Below are positions 1-11,360 of a DNA stretch of 64,000 bases, in pieces. The stretch lies in NCBI GenBank assembly GCA_040285825.1, contig JAUPSS010000001.1, positions 3,038,001 through 3,102,000 on the forward strand, in the 5' to 3' direction. The notes under the pieces are model-generated. The model was not told the DNA's origin, did not search any database, and was given only the letters and a program-made list of their open reading frames with translations. The translations under genes were made by a program, and so were the position numbers. This stretch comes from Eukaryota sp. TZLM1-RC (Eukaryota; Metamonada: BaSk clade). The stretch's first letter is position 1. Every line of letters begins with the position of its first letter.

Positions 1-1660
1 CGTCTAATTAGCGGAATACACTAAACGAGCAGCAGAATTTTTGCAAACGTCAATTGAGACAACATCTACAACATTGAGAACACCATCGATCCCTGGAGCT
101 ACTAAATCTGCCCTTCTTTTACCAAAGGAATCATCAGTTTGATCTAAAGACAGCTTACGTACTAATGGCTCAATAAATGCCTCTATATTGAGCCTTTTGC
201 ACATGGCATATAATTGATCACGAACTGAGTCATGAACAATTGAGCGATAAGTTACAAAATACTTACAGTTTAAAATATGGGAAAGCCTAACAACACACTC
301 TTGCAGCGACAAATTAAATCATTTGGTAAAGAACAAGGCCATAGAAAACATCTCATTCTCATTGCAGTGGTCAATTGGTGATCATTAAGTAGAAGGCCAT
401 AAATGTTGGGAATTTGGGAGATTAGGCAACTTGAGCAACTGTCTTCAAGGTCAATCAAAAAGTTTGCAAAAACGGGATTTTTTCTCTTAAGCCAAGACGT
501 ACAATATAATCCAAGTTTTCTAAAACTTTCAAGATTTTTTTCTGCAATTTTGCAAAAGTCAGTGGTAAGGAGAGCAAGCTTCTTGAAGGAAGTTCCACAT
601 TATCAGAGGGGAAACACTTGGCCCAAATATTGGGTGAAAGAGTTTCAATTTCCTGTTGCAAAGAAATAAGATAAGAGCTGCCACAATTTTCAATAAGATG
701 CATTTTTTCAGGAAAACGATACACAAATTCATAAATAAAATTCTTTCCACCTCCAATAAAGGCAGCTTTACAAAGGTGGCTTGATTTATGAAAATCAACA
801 CCTCCAAAATTTGTACCACAAAAAATGCGACTTCGTAAAAATATTGAAGATATTGAGTTCTTTTTTAATGTTTTGTTAGCGTTGAAAAGTGGCTTCGTAA
901 CTGAGATGCATCGATTTCCAATAATTTTGCTAAAAAATTGGTTCTTTGTTCATTAAAAATGCGACAAAACTCCAAAGAAATTGATGGTGATGTTGATCTC
1001 AAAATATGAGTAAATTTTCGAGAATAACAGATTTTTAGGAAAAAGAATTTCAAATGTTTCTCAATATTTAATTTTTCTATTGATTCTAATTCATTTCCAA
1101 ATTGAGTCAACAGAGTCGAAAGTTGGCCTTTGACTTCATCAATATTTCCGAGATAACAACCCAAAAAACGAAAACCAGACTGATCATAATTGATAAAGGG
1201 GACATTGACATCATTAATGAAAAAATCAATTGGTTCATGGCCAATAATCAAACATTTGGAGATATTCAATGAGAGACCAATATCTTCATTACGCTGTTGA
1301 ATAAAAGTTGCTAATTGTTTGAGAATTGTAATAAGAGCAATTACAGAAATGTCATCCATATATGCTACAACATCTATTTCTGGGAATTTTTCTTTTAATT
1401 CGCACATTAATGGATGAATTGCCAGACAAAAGAAAAAAGGACCAAGTGGATCACCTTGTTTAACACCTGAAGACGAAAGCAGGACAAAGTTTTCATAGAC
1501 CAATGTGGATGATTTTCGATAAAATGAATGGAAAAAAGGCTCAATTTCAGGAAAATGCTTTCGCAGCAAAGTTAAAATGGAAGAACGAGATACAGAATTG
1601 AAAGCATTCTTAAAATCTAAATTGAAGATGTAATTAGAATCACTAAGTGAAATTCACAGT
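1..1660 (-). mobile_element. Decayed LINE with restriction-like endonuclease (RLE), truncated by window edge
   Basis: Read on the minus strand, 1660-865 encodes the reverse-transcriptase palm: an Asp motif in LDFKNAFNSVSR, then GVKQGDPLGP and the catalytic YMDD box in VVAYMDDI. Downstream, through several frameshifts, 312-4 encodes the zinc-knuckle segment (C..R..VHDSVRDQ) and the start of the RLE domain (ADLVAPGIDG, DVVSIDV), ending at a stop near position 7. The order RT, zinc knuckle, RLE is that of R2/CRE/NeSL-type non-LTR elements. Frameshifts and the missing 5' part show it is dead. Its 5'-truncated end lies about 50 bp from the RING gene start at 1712. Confidence 0.85.
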
Positions 1661-1711
1661 ACATCAAATCTCCAGTCACTTTCCATTATACTATCTCTTT
1701 ACATAGTATAA

Positions 1712-2467
1712 ATGAACTGTGAAGTGTGTTGTGGATCATTTCAAAGGGAATCGAGGATGCCTCTAGTCATATGCAAGACTGGACACAATGTGTGTAGTGA
1801 ATGTGATCCTCAACTACCTTCTTGTCCATTTTGCAGGGATGACCGACTACCATCTACCATCCGCAACTTGGCTTTGATGAATGCAATAGAGGAGCTTAGT
1901 GCTAAATTCAATTCACATAACAATCAACAACAAAATCAAAAGATGAAACAAGAAATATCAATCAAGTCGTTGGTAAACGGTGTTTTCTTCACCATTATCA
2001 GGATATTCATCCTCTTCTGTGTTATACGGGCGTTTGTATCTTCGTTTTCCACTGAAAAAAATGTTTCAGTGGATGAAGCGTGGGATTCTATGGACAACCA
2101 ACACTTGGACTGTGATACTAGACTCAAAAATGCGTTACACCAGATACATTACTATTCCAAATTGGAGAACAACTCAATCTGCAGGATATTGAAATCACTA
2201 TCTGATATTCTATTTTCCGTAATACGTCAATTCTATAATGGTCTGCATTTTCTAGCGCGTCTTGTGCTTCGTTCTGCGGGTTTTCTTTTGACGACAGTGA
2301 AGACGTTTGCCCCAATGTTTATTAAGTTCCTCTGTCATTCAATTTTCCTGGTGATTGCGAAGATTGGAAAGTTGATTCTTACAATAATGCTCTACTTTGT
2401 GGAACGCCTACATCGTTGGCTTGACAGTGCACATGAATACGTAGGAAATGATGCTGGGGAGTTGTAG
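1712..2467 (+). CDS. Membrane-anchored RING-finger protein (251 aa)
   Basis: An N-terminal C3HC4 RING has ligands C3, C6, C21, H25, C28, C31, C38 and C41, so a ubiquitin E3 ligase role is likely. A hydrophobic segment follows at about residues 87-112, and a second long hydrophobic or amphipathic region covers about 165-240, so it is probably anchored in a membrane with the RING facing the cytosol. The RING spacing matches, residue for residue, the RING of the RING-kinase-UBA protein at 36170-40162, which suggests common descent. The start is an ATG directly before the RING. A LINE remnant ends about 50 bp upstream. Family name not recognised; the substrate cannot be predicted. Confidence 0.75.
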   Translation: MNCEVCCGSFQRESRMPLVICKTGHNVCSECDPQLPSCPFCRDDRLPSTIRNLALMNAIEELSAKFNSHNNQQQNQKMKQEISIKSLVNGVFFTIIRIFILFCVIRAFVSSFSTEKNVSVDEAWDSMDNQHLDCDTRLKNALHQIHYYSKLENNSICRILKSLSDILFSVIRQFYNGLHFLARLVLRSAGFLLTTVKTFAPMFIKFLCHSIFLVIAKIGKLILTIMLYFVERLHRWLDSAHEYVGNDAGEL

Positions 2468-3251
2468 GGATGACCATTTTGTGGTTTGTAAATAATTTTT
2501 TTAAATCATTTTACTGAATTTTTCATTTCAAGAGATTGAAATTTGTATAGAATTTACTATTAACGCGCGATATTAACAGGGTGTATGTTCATTTACGGCT
2601 GTAGATATTTAGTATATGACCAAAACCATTCACTTTGATTAGATCAATACATTAGCATAAAAAACCATTTAATACAAGAATTGTACCACATTTTGTTGTG
2701 AACAAATTATGGTTTGATACATTTGCTTTCCTTGAATGGATCTTGATCCAGACCCACATTAATTAGTTCCTTTTTTCTTACTGCTTATGCATTAATTTGT
2801 TTGCATCAATCAATCCCTCAAGGTGTTATTTTCCTTATTCTTTTTTGTTTTACTATTTCTTGAACGTTTTTTTTGAAAAAGGTGATTCCAGTCAATTTTT
2901 TTTGGTTGATTTGGGAAATGAAGATGAGTTTTTAAGTTGGTTGTTTAGTTGTCATTGGAATAATTAAATCCTTTTTGGAAAATGTTTAAAAAGTTATGTG
3001 AAGGAAAGTGACTTTACAAGCTACACTAGTCTCATTTCAGTAATTGAACATATGTGATCCGTAGAAACTGATGAAATAGGAGCAGAAGACAGGCCGAGGT
3101 AAAAAGTTGTTCATGTATCCTGATTGCAGCGTCAACATTTCATTATTTCGATTAAAAAGTCTGCAAATGTGATAGTTTTCCAGACCAACATTTTCATACA
3201 CGCACACCAATAAGTTTGAGGTTTATCTTTGTTGTGTAGTTTTCAAATTTA
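2468..3251. other. Intergenic, no gene recognised
   Basis: AT-rich sequence between the RING gene and the kinesin 3' end. No intact reading frame, RNA gene or clear transposon was seen, apart from the MITE-like element that starts at 3252. Confidence 0.5.
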
Positions 3252-3348
3252 CTCAACCCTCTAAAGTTACACACGATTTATGTCGTCTCAAAGTGTGCAA
3301 TTGGAAAAGTTTGCATTCATAGAGGTGGCAATTATAGAGGGTTAACTG
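3252..3348. mobile_element. Degenerate pogo/Tc1-like MITE (about 97 bp)
   Basis: Imperfect terminal inverted repeats: the left end carries CTCAACCCTCTA and the right end TAGAGGGTTAAC, with similarity continuing inward at about two thirds identity over 24 bases. Both ends are followed outward by TA, the target duplication expected of Tc1/mariner/pogo elements. It carries no coding capacity. The assignment is by eye and tentative. Confidence 0.4.
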
Positions 3349-3462
3349 TATAAAGAAAGTTGAAAAAAGAAAAATACAAACCAATAACCAGCTGATGATA
3401 CCCTACAATTTATTATACAAATGATCTAATAACATTAAATAATCTAATAGCATTAAATAAAA

Positions 3463-5940
3463 CTAATCAGAACTCCTATAATGGTCACGCAGTAGTTCAG
3501 ATTTTCGCTGAGCAATTAAATTCTCAACCAATTTTTGCTGGCTTGTGTGTGAACTAAAATTATAACCAAAAGAACTTCCTTTTCGTGAAGTAGCTGGTGA
3601 TAACGCTCTCCTTCTCAGGACTTCGTTTGACTCGGTCTCAGGTTTTCTGGTATCATTTGATTGAAGTGCCACAACAGCAGCATTCACCAGTTTACGTAAT
3701 ACCTCAACTTGAGCTGCAGCGCCCTGAGTATCAGAATTAGACAGTAAAAGGGCAACATTATCAACTAAAACACGTATTTTCATTTCCATTATTGTTTTTA
3801 ATGCTTCTCTTTCCTTTGAAATTTTCGAAAGATAGGGTGACTGACTGCCTTGATCTTCAGAAACAGTGAAATTCACCTCAACTGATTGATTTTTCTTTTC
3901 AACAGGATTCTCATTGACTTTTTTGATTGAAGGAACGGTAATTTCAGAGTTATTTTCAGTTTCATACAGCTCAACCTTCTTCTTTAAAAGTCCATTTTCT
4001 TGCTTTAAATCGGCAATAACATCTTTCAGCTCTGCCACTTTATCTTGAACTTCGGATTTAACCAAGTCTTCTAAATTTGATTGTAAAAGGGTGTTTAGGT
4101 TACTGACTTCGGCTTTTAACGACTCGTTCTCTTTGTACAAATTCGCATTAGCATCTATATTTGGAATTTCACCACTATCTGACTGTCCTTTCAGCTCCAT
4201 TAGCATTTTTTGAGTGGAGATGACTTCAACCATTTTCTCATCAAATTGTTCCTCTAATTCCAACTGTTTTCCTTGGTATTTCTCGAGCTCTTCCTCTAAT
4301 AACAAGATAGTTTCGTCTCTTTCGTTCAGACGGGCGGTTAGAGCAATCATAATGTCTCGTTGTTTTAGCAATAGTTGCTTATACTGTCCAATTTGGTCTT
4401 TATCTGCTTGTAGAGATTGTCGTTCCTTGTCAAGTTCAGCTAACTTACTCTCATAAAATCTCTGCAAGTCCTTTGACTCGCCTTGACCAGCTTGACCACG
4501 CTTGACTTCTCCACCATGGCCTAGGAGCTGGCTCTGCATGGTTGAAATCTTTTCTTCTAGCTTCTTTTTTTCTTGTTTCTCTAGCAAAAATTCTCTTGAT
4601 CTCGATTCTAATGCAACCAAAGCAGCAAGCTTATCTTCTTCAGCTCTTCTCTTCTGCTCCTCAAGTTCTAGCACCTTACGTTTATCCACAATATTCTGTG
4701 ATCTGGTGGCCAATTGAGATCTTAACTTAGCAAGCTCTCTTTCGTATTTTCTCAACAAAGCCTTTTGATCCAAGTCTTCATTAATACAAGCATCATTTTG
4801 AATATTTTTCGCCCTATTCGCAAACTTTAACGTGCTCAAACTTTCATTAAATGACTCCAAAGCAGGAGAGATCATGGCCATCATGACTGTCCTGCAGTTT
4901 CCTCCCAGAGAATCTTCTAAAACTCTAGTAAGTTTGGAGTCGCGATAGGGAATATGGCTTCTTGTCTTTGTTTGGTCTGTGAGCGCAGCAATGACATTTC
5001 CCAAAGCGGAAAGTGATTGATTGATCTTTTTTGATTCATCCAATCGTCTGCCAGTCGCCCTTGTCAATCGAACTCTTTCCGAACCAGCTAAATCAACCAA
5101 GTTAAGCTTGCCGATTCTAAAACATTGTTCCCGCGAACCACTACTGTTAAGATTACCGTCCTCAAGTTCTTCCAATTGCTCAACAATAATCATAAAGATG
5201 GCGTGGGACCGTGAACTGACCTCATTCATTCTGGTTGAGGCAGTGGCTCGAAAGTGACTTCCCCTCTCCATTAGACCGTAAATCTCGGCTGGGGTACGAA
5301 CAACCCACTCTGAAAGACCCTCAACATACACTCCCTTCTTCCTATCTTCCCGAATAGAGAGGTTGCTCTTATCAGGAGAGAGAAGATCTGAGATTACTTC
5401 ATTGTAGATTTGAAGATAGCTTGCTCTAATTAAAAACTTCATGTTGGGAGATCTGCAGTTTTTGATAAAGGAAAAAATCTCTTGTATGGATCTTGGTATA
5501 ATACCCCTCGACTGCTCTCCCAAACCTTCCATGGTGAAGGTCTTACCTGTTCCAGTCTGTCCGTAGGCAATGATGGAAGCGTTGTAGCCAAGAAGAGTGG
5601 AGAGGACAGCAGTTTTGGCAGTGGTTTCGTAAACATCAGATTGGGAAGCATTTTGGTCATAAACATGGTCAAAAGTGAAGGTGTGGGTTGAGTATATGCC
5701 AGAAGGGCTACCGTTTTCGGAGTCTCCAGAGAGGTTTTCAGAAATGGTGATCATTCTGCTGTTTCTGTCAACCTTGACTACAGGACGATAAGGACGTCCA
5801 TTGGATCCAGCGAGTTCACGGTCTAGTGGAGGACGAAGACGGATGACAACAGCAAAGTTAGAGGTTGAGACATCTTGGAGAACACGGCGTAAAGACTCTA
5901 TATCACCACGTTCAACTATAGAACGTAGATCGTCAGACAT
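3463..5940 (-). CDS. Kinesin with N-terminal motor (825 aa)
   Basis: A plus-end-type kinesin motor domain lies at about residues 28-382, with P-loop GQTGTGKT (127-134), switch I NEVSSRSH (239-246), switch II LVDLAGSE (281-288) and HIPYRDSKLTR (329-339), so ATPase and microtubule-binding elements are intact. A neck and long coiled coil rich in E, K, R and Q follow to about residue 650, and the tail is polar. About 27 residues precede the motor. The segment after the motor (about 395-470) is unusually well ordered, K/E-rich and contains RAEEDKLAALVALESRSREF. I cannot place it confidently in a kinesin subfamily. The start ATG gives a complete motor and the gene has no introns. Confidence 0.95.
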   Translation of the reverse strand: MSDDLRSIVERGDIESLRRVLQDVSTSNFAVVIRLRPPLDRELAGSNGRPYRPVVKVDRNSRMITISENLSGDSENGSPSGIYSTHTFTFDHVYDQNASQSDVYETTAKTAVLSTLLGYNASIIAYGQTGTGKTFTMEGLGEQSRGIIPRSIQEIFSFIKNCRSPNMKFLIRASYLQIYNEVISDLLSPDKSNLSIREDRKKGVYVEGLSEWVVRTPAEIYGLMERGSHFRATASTRMNEVSSRSHAIFMIIVEQLEELEDGNLNSSGSREQCFRIGKLNLVDLAGSERVRLTRATGRRLDESKKINQSLSALGNVIAALTDQTKTRSHIPYRDSKLTRVLEDSLGGNCRTVMMAMISPALESFNESLSTLKFANRAKNIQNDACINEDLDQKALLRKYERELAKLRSQLATRSQNIVDKRKVLELEEQKRRAEEDKLAALVALESRSREFLLEKQEKKKLEEKISTMQSQLLGHGGEVKRGQAGQGESKDLQRFYESKLAELDKERQSLQADKDQIGQYKQLLLKQRDIMIALTARLNERDETILLLEEELEKYQGKQLELEEQFDEKMVEVISTQKMLMELKGQSDSGEIPNIDANANLYKENESLKAEVSNLNTLLQSNLEDLVKSEVQDKVAELKDVIADLKQENGLLKKKVELYETENNSEITVPSIKKVNENPVEKKNQSVEVNFTVSEDQGSQSPYLSKISKEREALKTIMEMKIRVLVDNVALLLSNSDTQGAAAQVEVLRKLVNAAVVALQSNDTRKPETESNEVLRRRALSPATSRKGSSFGYNFSSHTSQQKLVENLIAQRKSELLRDHYRSSD

Positions 5941-6426
5941 CCTCTAGAAGTACAAAAATGTCAAAGAGTAGTAGCTTGTTGAAATTCAACGTTAAGTTTT
6001 TTCAACACTGAATACTGCTGTAATCATTCAAATACAAACCGCATAATTTCAGGAACTGTATTTAGGTCCGGGTTATTTTTGGATGATTACAGTATTTGAA
6101 ATACTTTTACACCATCTTGTCTTTATATTTGAAATTAACTTTTGGGGTGCTTCTGGAATAAACTCTTCTTTCCATATTCTTACTATGTCTCACTATTTGA
6201 AATAGTATGGAAGCTCAGATGCACAGATTCAAGAAAAGCTACTTTGATGCGGTTAAGATGATCAAAAAGACACAGCTTTATACAGAAATTTTTTTAAACT
6301 TTTTTTATACAGAAATAGAAAAATTTGTTCACACAAAAGAAAAAAATAATGTGACCAGGATAAATTGAAACAAAAGTGACAAAAAGATTAAATACAAAAT
6401 ACAAAATACAAAAGAAAAGTAAGCAC
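5941..6426. other. Intergenic between kinesin and SPC25
   Basis: The upstream region of the kinesin gene. It is AT-rich with a short direct repeat (TTTATACAGAAAT, twice near 6280-6315) and A-rich tracts. No gene recognised. Confidence 0.5.
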
Positions 6427-7086
6427 TTAGCCTCGAACAATACTTATAAATAAATTTCTGATTTTAATCACAAAGACACTTAGACTATTGGTGTAATTTA
6501 AATCTTCTACCAATTGATTTTGATCTTCAAGTGATATTTTTGGATTTGAATCAATCATTCTATATTGATTATTAATAATGGCTAATTTGAAAAAGAACTG
6601 TCTAGAGGGTGAAATTCTATCAATGTACACAAAGTTGACTTGAAGTACCCCACCTGACTTTTCAAACCATATTCCCAGGTGTTTTCTGTAAAAATCTGGC
6701 CCTTTTCGCAGATGCGATATAAGATGCTGAGTCTTGGCTTCCTCTTCCATGATGAACTTCGCACGTGCATCAAGATCAACCTCTACAGAAGAGAGTCTTT
6801 GTTCCAGGTCATTGACTTGAGATTTCAGGGTAGAGTTGGTAGAAGAGAAATTGATGATGCGGTCTTCTAAAGATTGAATTCTTCGACGATCCTCTGAAGC
6901 CTTTGATTGAAGTTGTTGTATCTGCTTTTGTAGGTCAGCTTTCTTCTGAGAGAGAGAATCTTGGGTTGATCGTAGAGAAGCTAAAACCTCGCTATGTTCA
7001 TCAACGTGTTGTTTGACTTGGGATGATATAGACTCACAAAACTGAGTAACCTTCTCTTCAAAGCCTTTTAGATCTATGGAAATCAT
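6427..7086 (-). CDS. SPC25: Kinetochore protein Spc25 (219 aa)
   Basis: The N-terminal two thirds (about residues 20-125) is a heptad-rich coiled coil. The C-terminal globular part (about 145-215) has the Spc25 pattern: a beta segment (LQVNFVYID), a second one (QFFFKLAIINNQYRMID), then the acidic helix LVEDLNYTNSLSVFVIKIR. Total length is close to human SPC25 (224 aa). Spc25 pairs with Spc24 at the centromere-proximal end of the Ndc80 complex, which links kinetochores to microtubules. Its sequence is normally very divergent, so the call rests on architecture plus the C-terminal motif. The gene is single-exon with an ATG start. Confidence 0.8.
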   Translation of the reverse strand: MISIDLKGFEEKVTQFCESISSQVKQHVDEHSEVLASLRSTQDSLSQKKADLQKQIQQLQSKASEDRRRIQSLEDRIINFSSTNSTLKSQVNDLEQRLSSVEVDLDARAKFIMEEEAKTQHLISHLRKGPDFYRKHLGIWFEKSGGVLQVNFVYIDRISPSRQFFFKLAIINNQYRMIDSNPKISLEDQNQLVEDLNYTNSLSVFVIKIRNLFISIVRG

Positions 7087-7159
7087 AATGGAAGATTGAT
7101 TTGAATGAAGGATTCAACAGGGATAACTAAAGTGATAAAACACTTTAGTCACTTTAGTT

Positions 7160-7233
7160 TACTTATTTTCAATGTTGTAGATGTTGTCTCAGTTGATGTT
7201 TGCAAAAATTCTGCTGCTCGTTTAGTGTAGTAT
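7160..7233 (+). mobile_element. Short RLE-LINE fragment
   Basis: About 65 bp matching, in reverse complement with only a few mismatches, positions 18-85 of the LINE at the window start (the RLE part encoding NVVDVVS.DVCKNSAARLV). It is a tiny, isolated remnant about 75 bp upstream of SPC25. Confidence 0.8.
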
Positions 7234-8640
7234 AAATACAATAAATATTTCAGTTATAAAAAAACATTACTTAAAGTATATAAAGTATTTTAATTCCATA
7301 CTTTGGACCACTTTAATAATCCCTGTGATTCAATTTTGTTCCGTACAAAACCATCAGACTGAATGCAAAATTGATCAAACTGATGTATTAAATTTTATTG
7401 AACAAAATATTGTCAATACAGTCAAACAATAGGAATTAAATGGAATAACTTGATGTGAGCAACAAGTTGAGCAATAAGGTTACTATTTATGGATAGAGTT
7501 ATTTTCTCACAAGGTTTCTGTGTTGGCAAATTTTCTTTATCGGATGTCCAGACAATTTCATTCTGCTCAAAATGATTTTTCAACAACAGCTTCTGATGTT
7601 TCTAGCTCAATGTGAGCACCAAAAGGTTAATTACCACAACACACAAATGTTGTTTATGGTTACCTCAATTGAAATACATTTAACAGAAGGTAATCCTTGA
7701 CTCATCAGAAGATATGCACAACAAAACAAAACGAGGACCAAGCAATATCGAAGACCATTGAAATGTAAAAATGAAAAATGTGGATAACCCACAAATAATG
7801 GTATAGCTGTTCGAATGATATGACTGTAGAGGCCGAAAAGAAATCATAGACTGCAATGTTGTTCAACAAGAACTAATTTTGCTCATATTGCGTCTTTTGT
7901 GCTTGGTCAAAATATTTTCCTGACGTACACGGAATGGGATGATACTAATGTTGGTTACCAAGTAAAAATTTCCAACAACATTGATTTTGTTCAATGACTG
8001 AAGATACTATTCACATGTTTCTTTCGTAAACTGATCAAATTTATGACAGAAAATTTTTGCAAAATTTTGACAGCAAGTGGATCACCAATCAAGTGATCTG
8101 TACGTTAATGATTCTTATTTTCTGCTTTAATTCATAAACAGTTATGTATCCAAAAAGGAAATGGTGCATTTGAGTAAATTGTGGAGCACACAACACAGTT
8201 GCTATTGAATCAATCAAATTAATAAATTAATTATTAAAATGTTCTGGAAATATACTACTATTATTTTATTGCGTTTGTTTTAGTTTTCTTCAAACTTTCC
8301 ATTGATTCATTTATAACGGGGGATAAAATTTTCAAATTATCATGATCTCAAAAGACCAGAATTGTCAAAAACGATAAAACTGCAAAGTACAAAGATCAAG
8401 GTCATATAGTGACTTAATCTGGTATTTTGCAAACACTGCATTTAATTTCCAAAACCAATGTCTGTATCTATTTGCTACAAGCATGGAGGAAGAATTTTTC
8501 AAATATATTGTTATTTGTAGCTCTAGTTTTTCTTTCTACATTGTTTATCTGAATTTTTGATCCACAATTGGTGACATTTATAACAAAATTTTTTGTAAGG
8601 CAATCTGAATTATAAGTGAAAACTGAAATACTAAGCATAT
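7234..8640. other. Intergenic, about 1.4 kb
   Basis: AT-rich sequence with no intact frame of useful length and no recognisable RNA gene. It is probably old decayed repeat DNA, but I could not identify a parent element. Confidence 0.5.
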
Positions 8641-9207
8641 ATGACAGATGATGCTGCTCTACCATACAAACTCTACACCGAAGCACCTCCTTCTGGTCCA
8701 GTAGAGGATGCTGAAGACTACCTTGGTCGAGTTCGTTGGGAAAGTGCACATCTTCCTGAGTCCGTCTCCATCAGGCTGAGTTCACCCACAGATATTCCTT
8801 CTTTTGCCACCCCTTCTTCCTTAACACTACCTCATACGCTTCCAACTTCTGATGATTTCAAAGATGTGATCATTCAACAATTTACATCCATTCACAATCC
8901 ATCATCATGTAATGCTAATTCTCCACAATTGTCTTGGGACACTATAGATGATCACTTTCCTATCGAGATTCAGATTTCCACCAACAATGTTTATGATTTG
9001 CTAGAGTCGGTGGATCTCACTGCCGGAAAGAGAAGATTTCTATGGGTTTATTTTTTGCTTTCAAAGCTGGATAGTTTGGTTAATGCTGATCAACAGTATG
9101 TTCTGACACAGTTGTTTAGGAAATGTTGCGCATTTGAGTCTGGGAATGAAGCTGTGCAGGCTTTAATTATCATGCTTATTTTGAAATATTTCTTCAAAAT
9201 AATTTGA
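8641..9207 (+). CDS. GEMIN2: Gemin2/Brr1-like SMN-complex protein (188 aa)
   Basis: The N-terminal region has the Gemin2 signature YLGRVRWESAHLPESV (about residues 27-42; the family pattern is YL.RV..EA...PDVV). The C-terminal helical part ends with ALIIMLILKYF, matching the last helix of the family after a segment with LFRKCC. Gemin2 scaffolds the Sm pentamer during spliceosomal snRNP assembly in the cytoplasm, which fits an organism that splices. At 188 aa it is shorter than the human protein (about 280), mainly through a reduced central region. The start is the first ATG and the gene is single-exon. Confidence 0.8.
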   Translation: MTDDAALPYKLYTEAPPSGPVEDAEDYLGRVRWESAHLPESVSIRLSSPTDIPSFATPSSLTLPHTLPTSDDFKDVIIQQFTSIHNPSSCNANSPQLSWDTIDDHFPIEIQISTNNVYDLLESVDLTAGKRRFLWVYFLLSKLDSLVNADQQYVLTQLFRKCCAFESGNEAVQALIIMLILKYFFKII

Positions 9208-10788
9208 GTATTTGTTGCTTTTGAGTGCAGGTTTGCTTACTTCGTATTCTACAATTGCTGTTATTTGTATCCTGCGCTAAGATTGAGTCTTATAGTGTTT
9301 CTCACATTGTATTTATGTGATTAGAATGTACATCAATGTTCAATGCCATACATAATAATGGTAATATATACAATAAAAGAGGATTAAACATCTTTTTACA
9401 ATTAGGAGGATGAAAATGGGAGTTTCAGGACATTTTGTAGGCTAACGGTACCATTTTTCAAGGAAACAATGCATGTTTCCTTCTTTGTTTCAACCAAAGT
9501 AAAGCACCACTTGTTTCACTCAAATAGCACAATCAATTGGTAAAGGATTACGATTTTCCATATTGCAATTTAGACAAATAAAGCGTCAGGGTGAATTAAT
9601 AACAAAGTCTCTAATGATATAACAACAAATACAAGCAACAAACATTAAATTAGACAACTTTTTCAGAAAATGATAGCAATTGTTTTGATATTCTTTTATA
9701 TTTTGCAAAAATTTGGAAATATCAATTTCATTTTGGTCTGACGAATTTGTGAAATAGAGTCTTTGTTGAAAATAATGTTTTTCCAGTTATCTCCATTTAA
9801 CTTCTGAAGAATTATTGAGATAACTGAATGAAAAAAAGGGGAAGAGGTCTTTGATACTATGTGGAAATTAGCAATCAATTTGAAAATGTAATTGGCATGT
9901 CAGACATCATTTCGATCAGCGAAATTTTTTGACACTTCACATTCTTGTATTGCACTATTTTGAGTCATAATGTGGGTGCTGTTGAATCAGTCATGGGTTC
10001 AGTTAATTCGGATATGGGATGTTTTTCTTGTTTCTGTTGTGTTTTGAATTATTATTATTATTATGTTTTTGAATTTGTTAATTTATGTGGTTTAGGTACT
10101 TGCACTATAGATATGGGATGTTTTGTCTCTAATTGTTATTCTGATATTTAGTTTGATGATTATGTTTATAATTAAAGCCAGTAGTTTCCAACACCTTAGC
10201 GATGTTGAAACAAATTTTGGTTCCAATTAGAGAAGATCCAATTTTATATCAACTTCTTTATCAAAAAGATTTAGACAAGAGACTTTTGACCAACACGCCA
10301 AAGCGTCATCGAAAAAACAGCCAAAATCACTAAAGTGAAAACTTTGTATTGATACAAGGTTGAATATCGAGAACAGGAAAATTTTAACAAAGAAACAATT
10401 TAAATCAAGTCTGGTTAAAATATTTGAACCAACTCTTAGTGGTTTCAAGCCTAATCCTTTATTCAATTCAAATCAATGACAACAAATTAAAATCTTCCCA
10501 CTGTTATGTGCTGTGATCTTGAAACCTATCAGGATGGTCATCTTTACAAAAATCATGATGGCCAACTTCTCCCTCCTGTTGAGATCATCAATAAAAGAAA
10601 AAAGATGGTGCAAATTTTTTGAAAAGAAGAACTGATGAGCAAATGGATGAGTGGATTTATATGAGCTCAAAAAATATTTATAACTTCAAATGTTGTTGGA
10701 CGGTTTGGACGCAATAATTTCTTTTTGGAAAGTAGATAGTCACTTATATTGACATTGAGTCTTCAAATTACCAGAATTTCGAACATTT
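9208..10788. other. Intergenic, about 1.6 kb
   Basis: No credible gene. A GATATGGGATGTTTT-type motif appears twice (near 10011 and 10110). A short inverted repeat lies at 9460-9482 (arms AAGGAAACA / TGTTTCCTT). The rest is low-complexity AT-rich DNA. Confidence 0.45.
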
Positions 10789-11360
10789 ATATGGATATTC
10801 AGGCAGACATATTCTCCGAGGAAAACACCTTGCTTCGTAGGTTCTTAAACAAAATTGGTGATCATCAACGTCATCGTTTTTTTAATCACAATTTGATGCA
10901 GTTTGATGTACTGGTTTTACAAACAAGATTAAAATATTTTGATTTAGCATTTCCCACTGTTCCAGATGAAACAGCAATTAATGCACTCAATCGACTTTCA
11001 CCAAGATGAAGAGAAGTTGTCATCAGAGAAAATGGCTTTTATATTTTAGACACACTGGTTTTTGCCAAAAAATTCACCCAAATTCAATATGTTTGTAGTT
11101 TAAAAATCTAGCTGAGAGAATGATGAGTGAAAAGAAAATGAAATCTCACCAGGAATTTATCAATATTTTACATGTTGATTGTTTAGTCACTACTTCACTA
11201 AGAAAAAAATATTTGATCCAATATAGGCTTCATGTTTGTGTACTCTCGAATTTTTTGTATTTTTTTCAAAAAGATAAGTATGTTTTGAAATCTTATAAAA
11301 CCATTCGTGAAACCGTCAACTCAATTGTTAAACATTCAAATCTGATACTCAAATTGTGAG
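10789..11360 (+). pseudogene. Decayed reading frames of unknown origin, upstream of the Fanzor remnant
   Basis: A frame from about 10789 to 11009 is followed, after a one-base shift, by one encoding REVVIRENGFYILDTLVF (about 11009-11063), and then by another open stretch at 11120-11359. The composition looks like a real protein that has lost its frame rather than random sequence. It could be the N-terminal part of the Fanzor element downstream or a separate mobile gene. I do not recognise it. Confidence 0.35.

Noticed and set aside
9945-10151. 68-codon plus-strand frame rich in Cys, Tyr and Val
   Set aside because: Begins without an ATG, lies in low-complexity TATTAT/TTTTG DNA and has no domain-like pattern.
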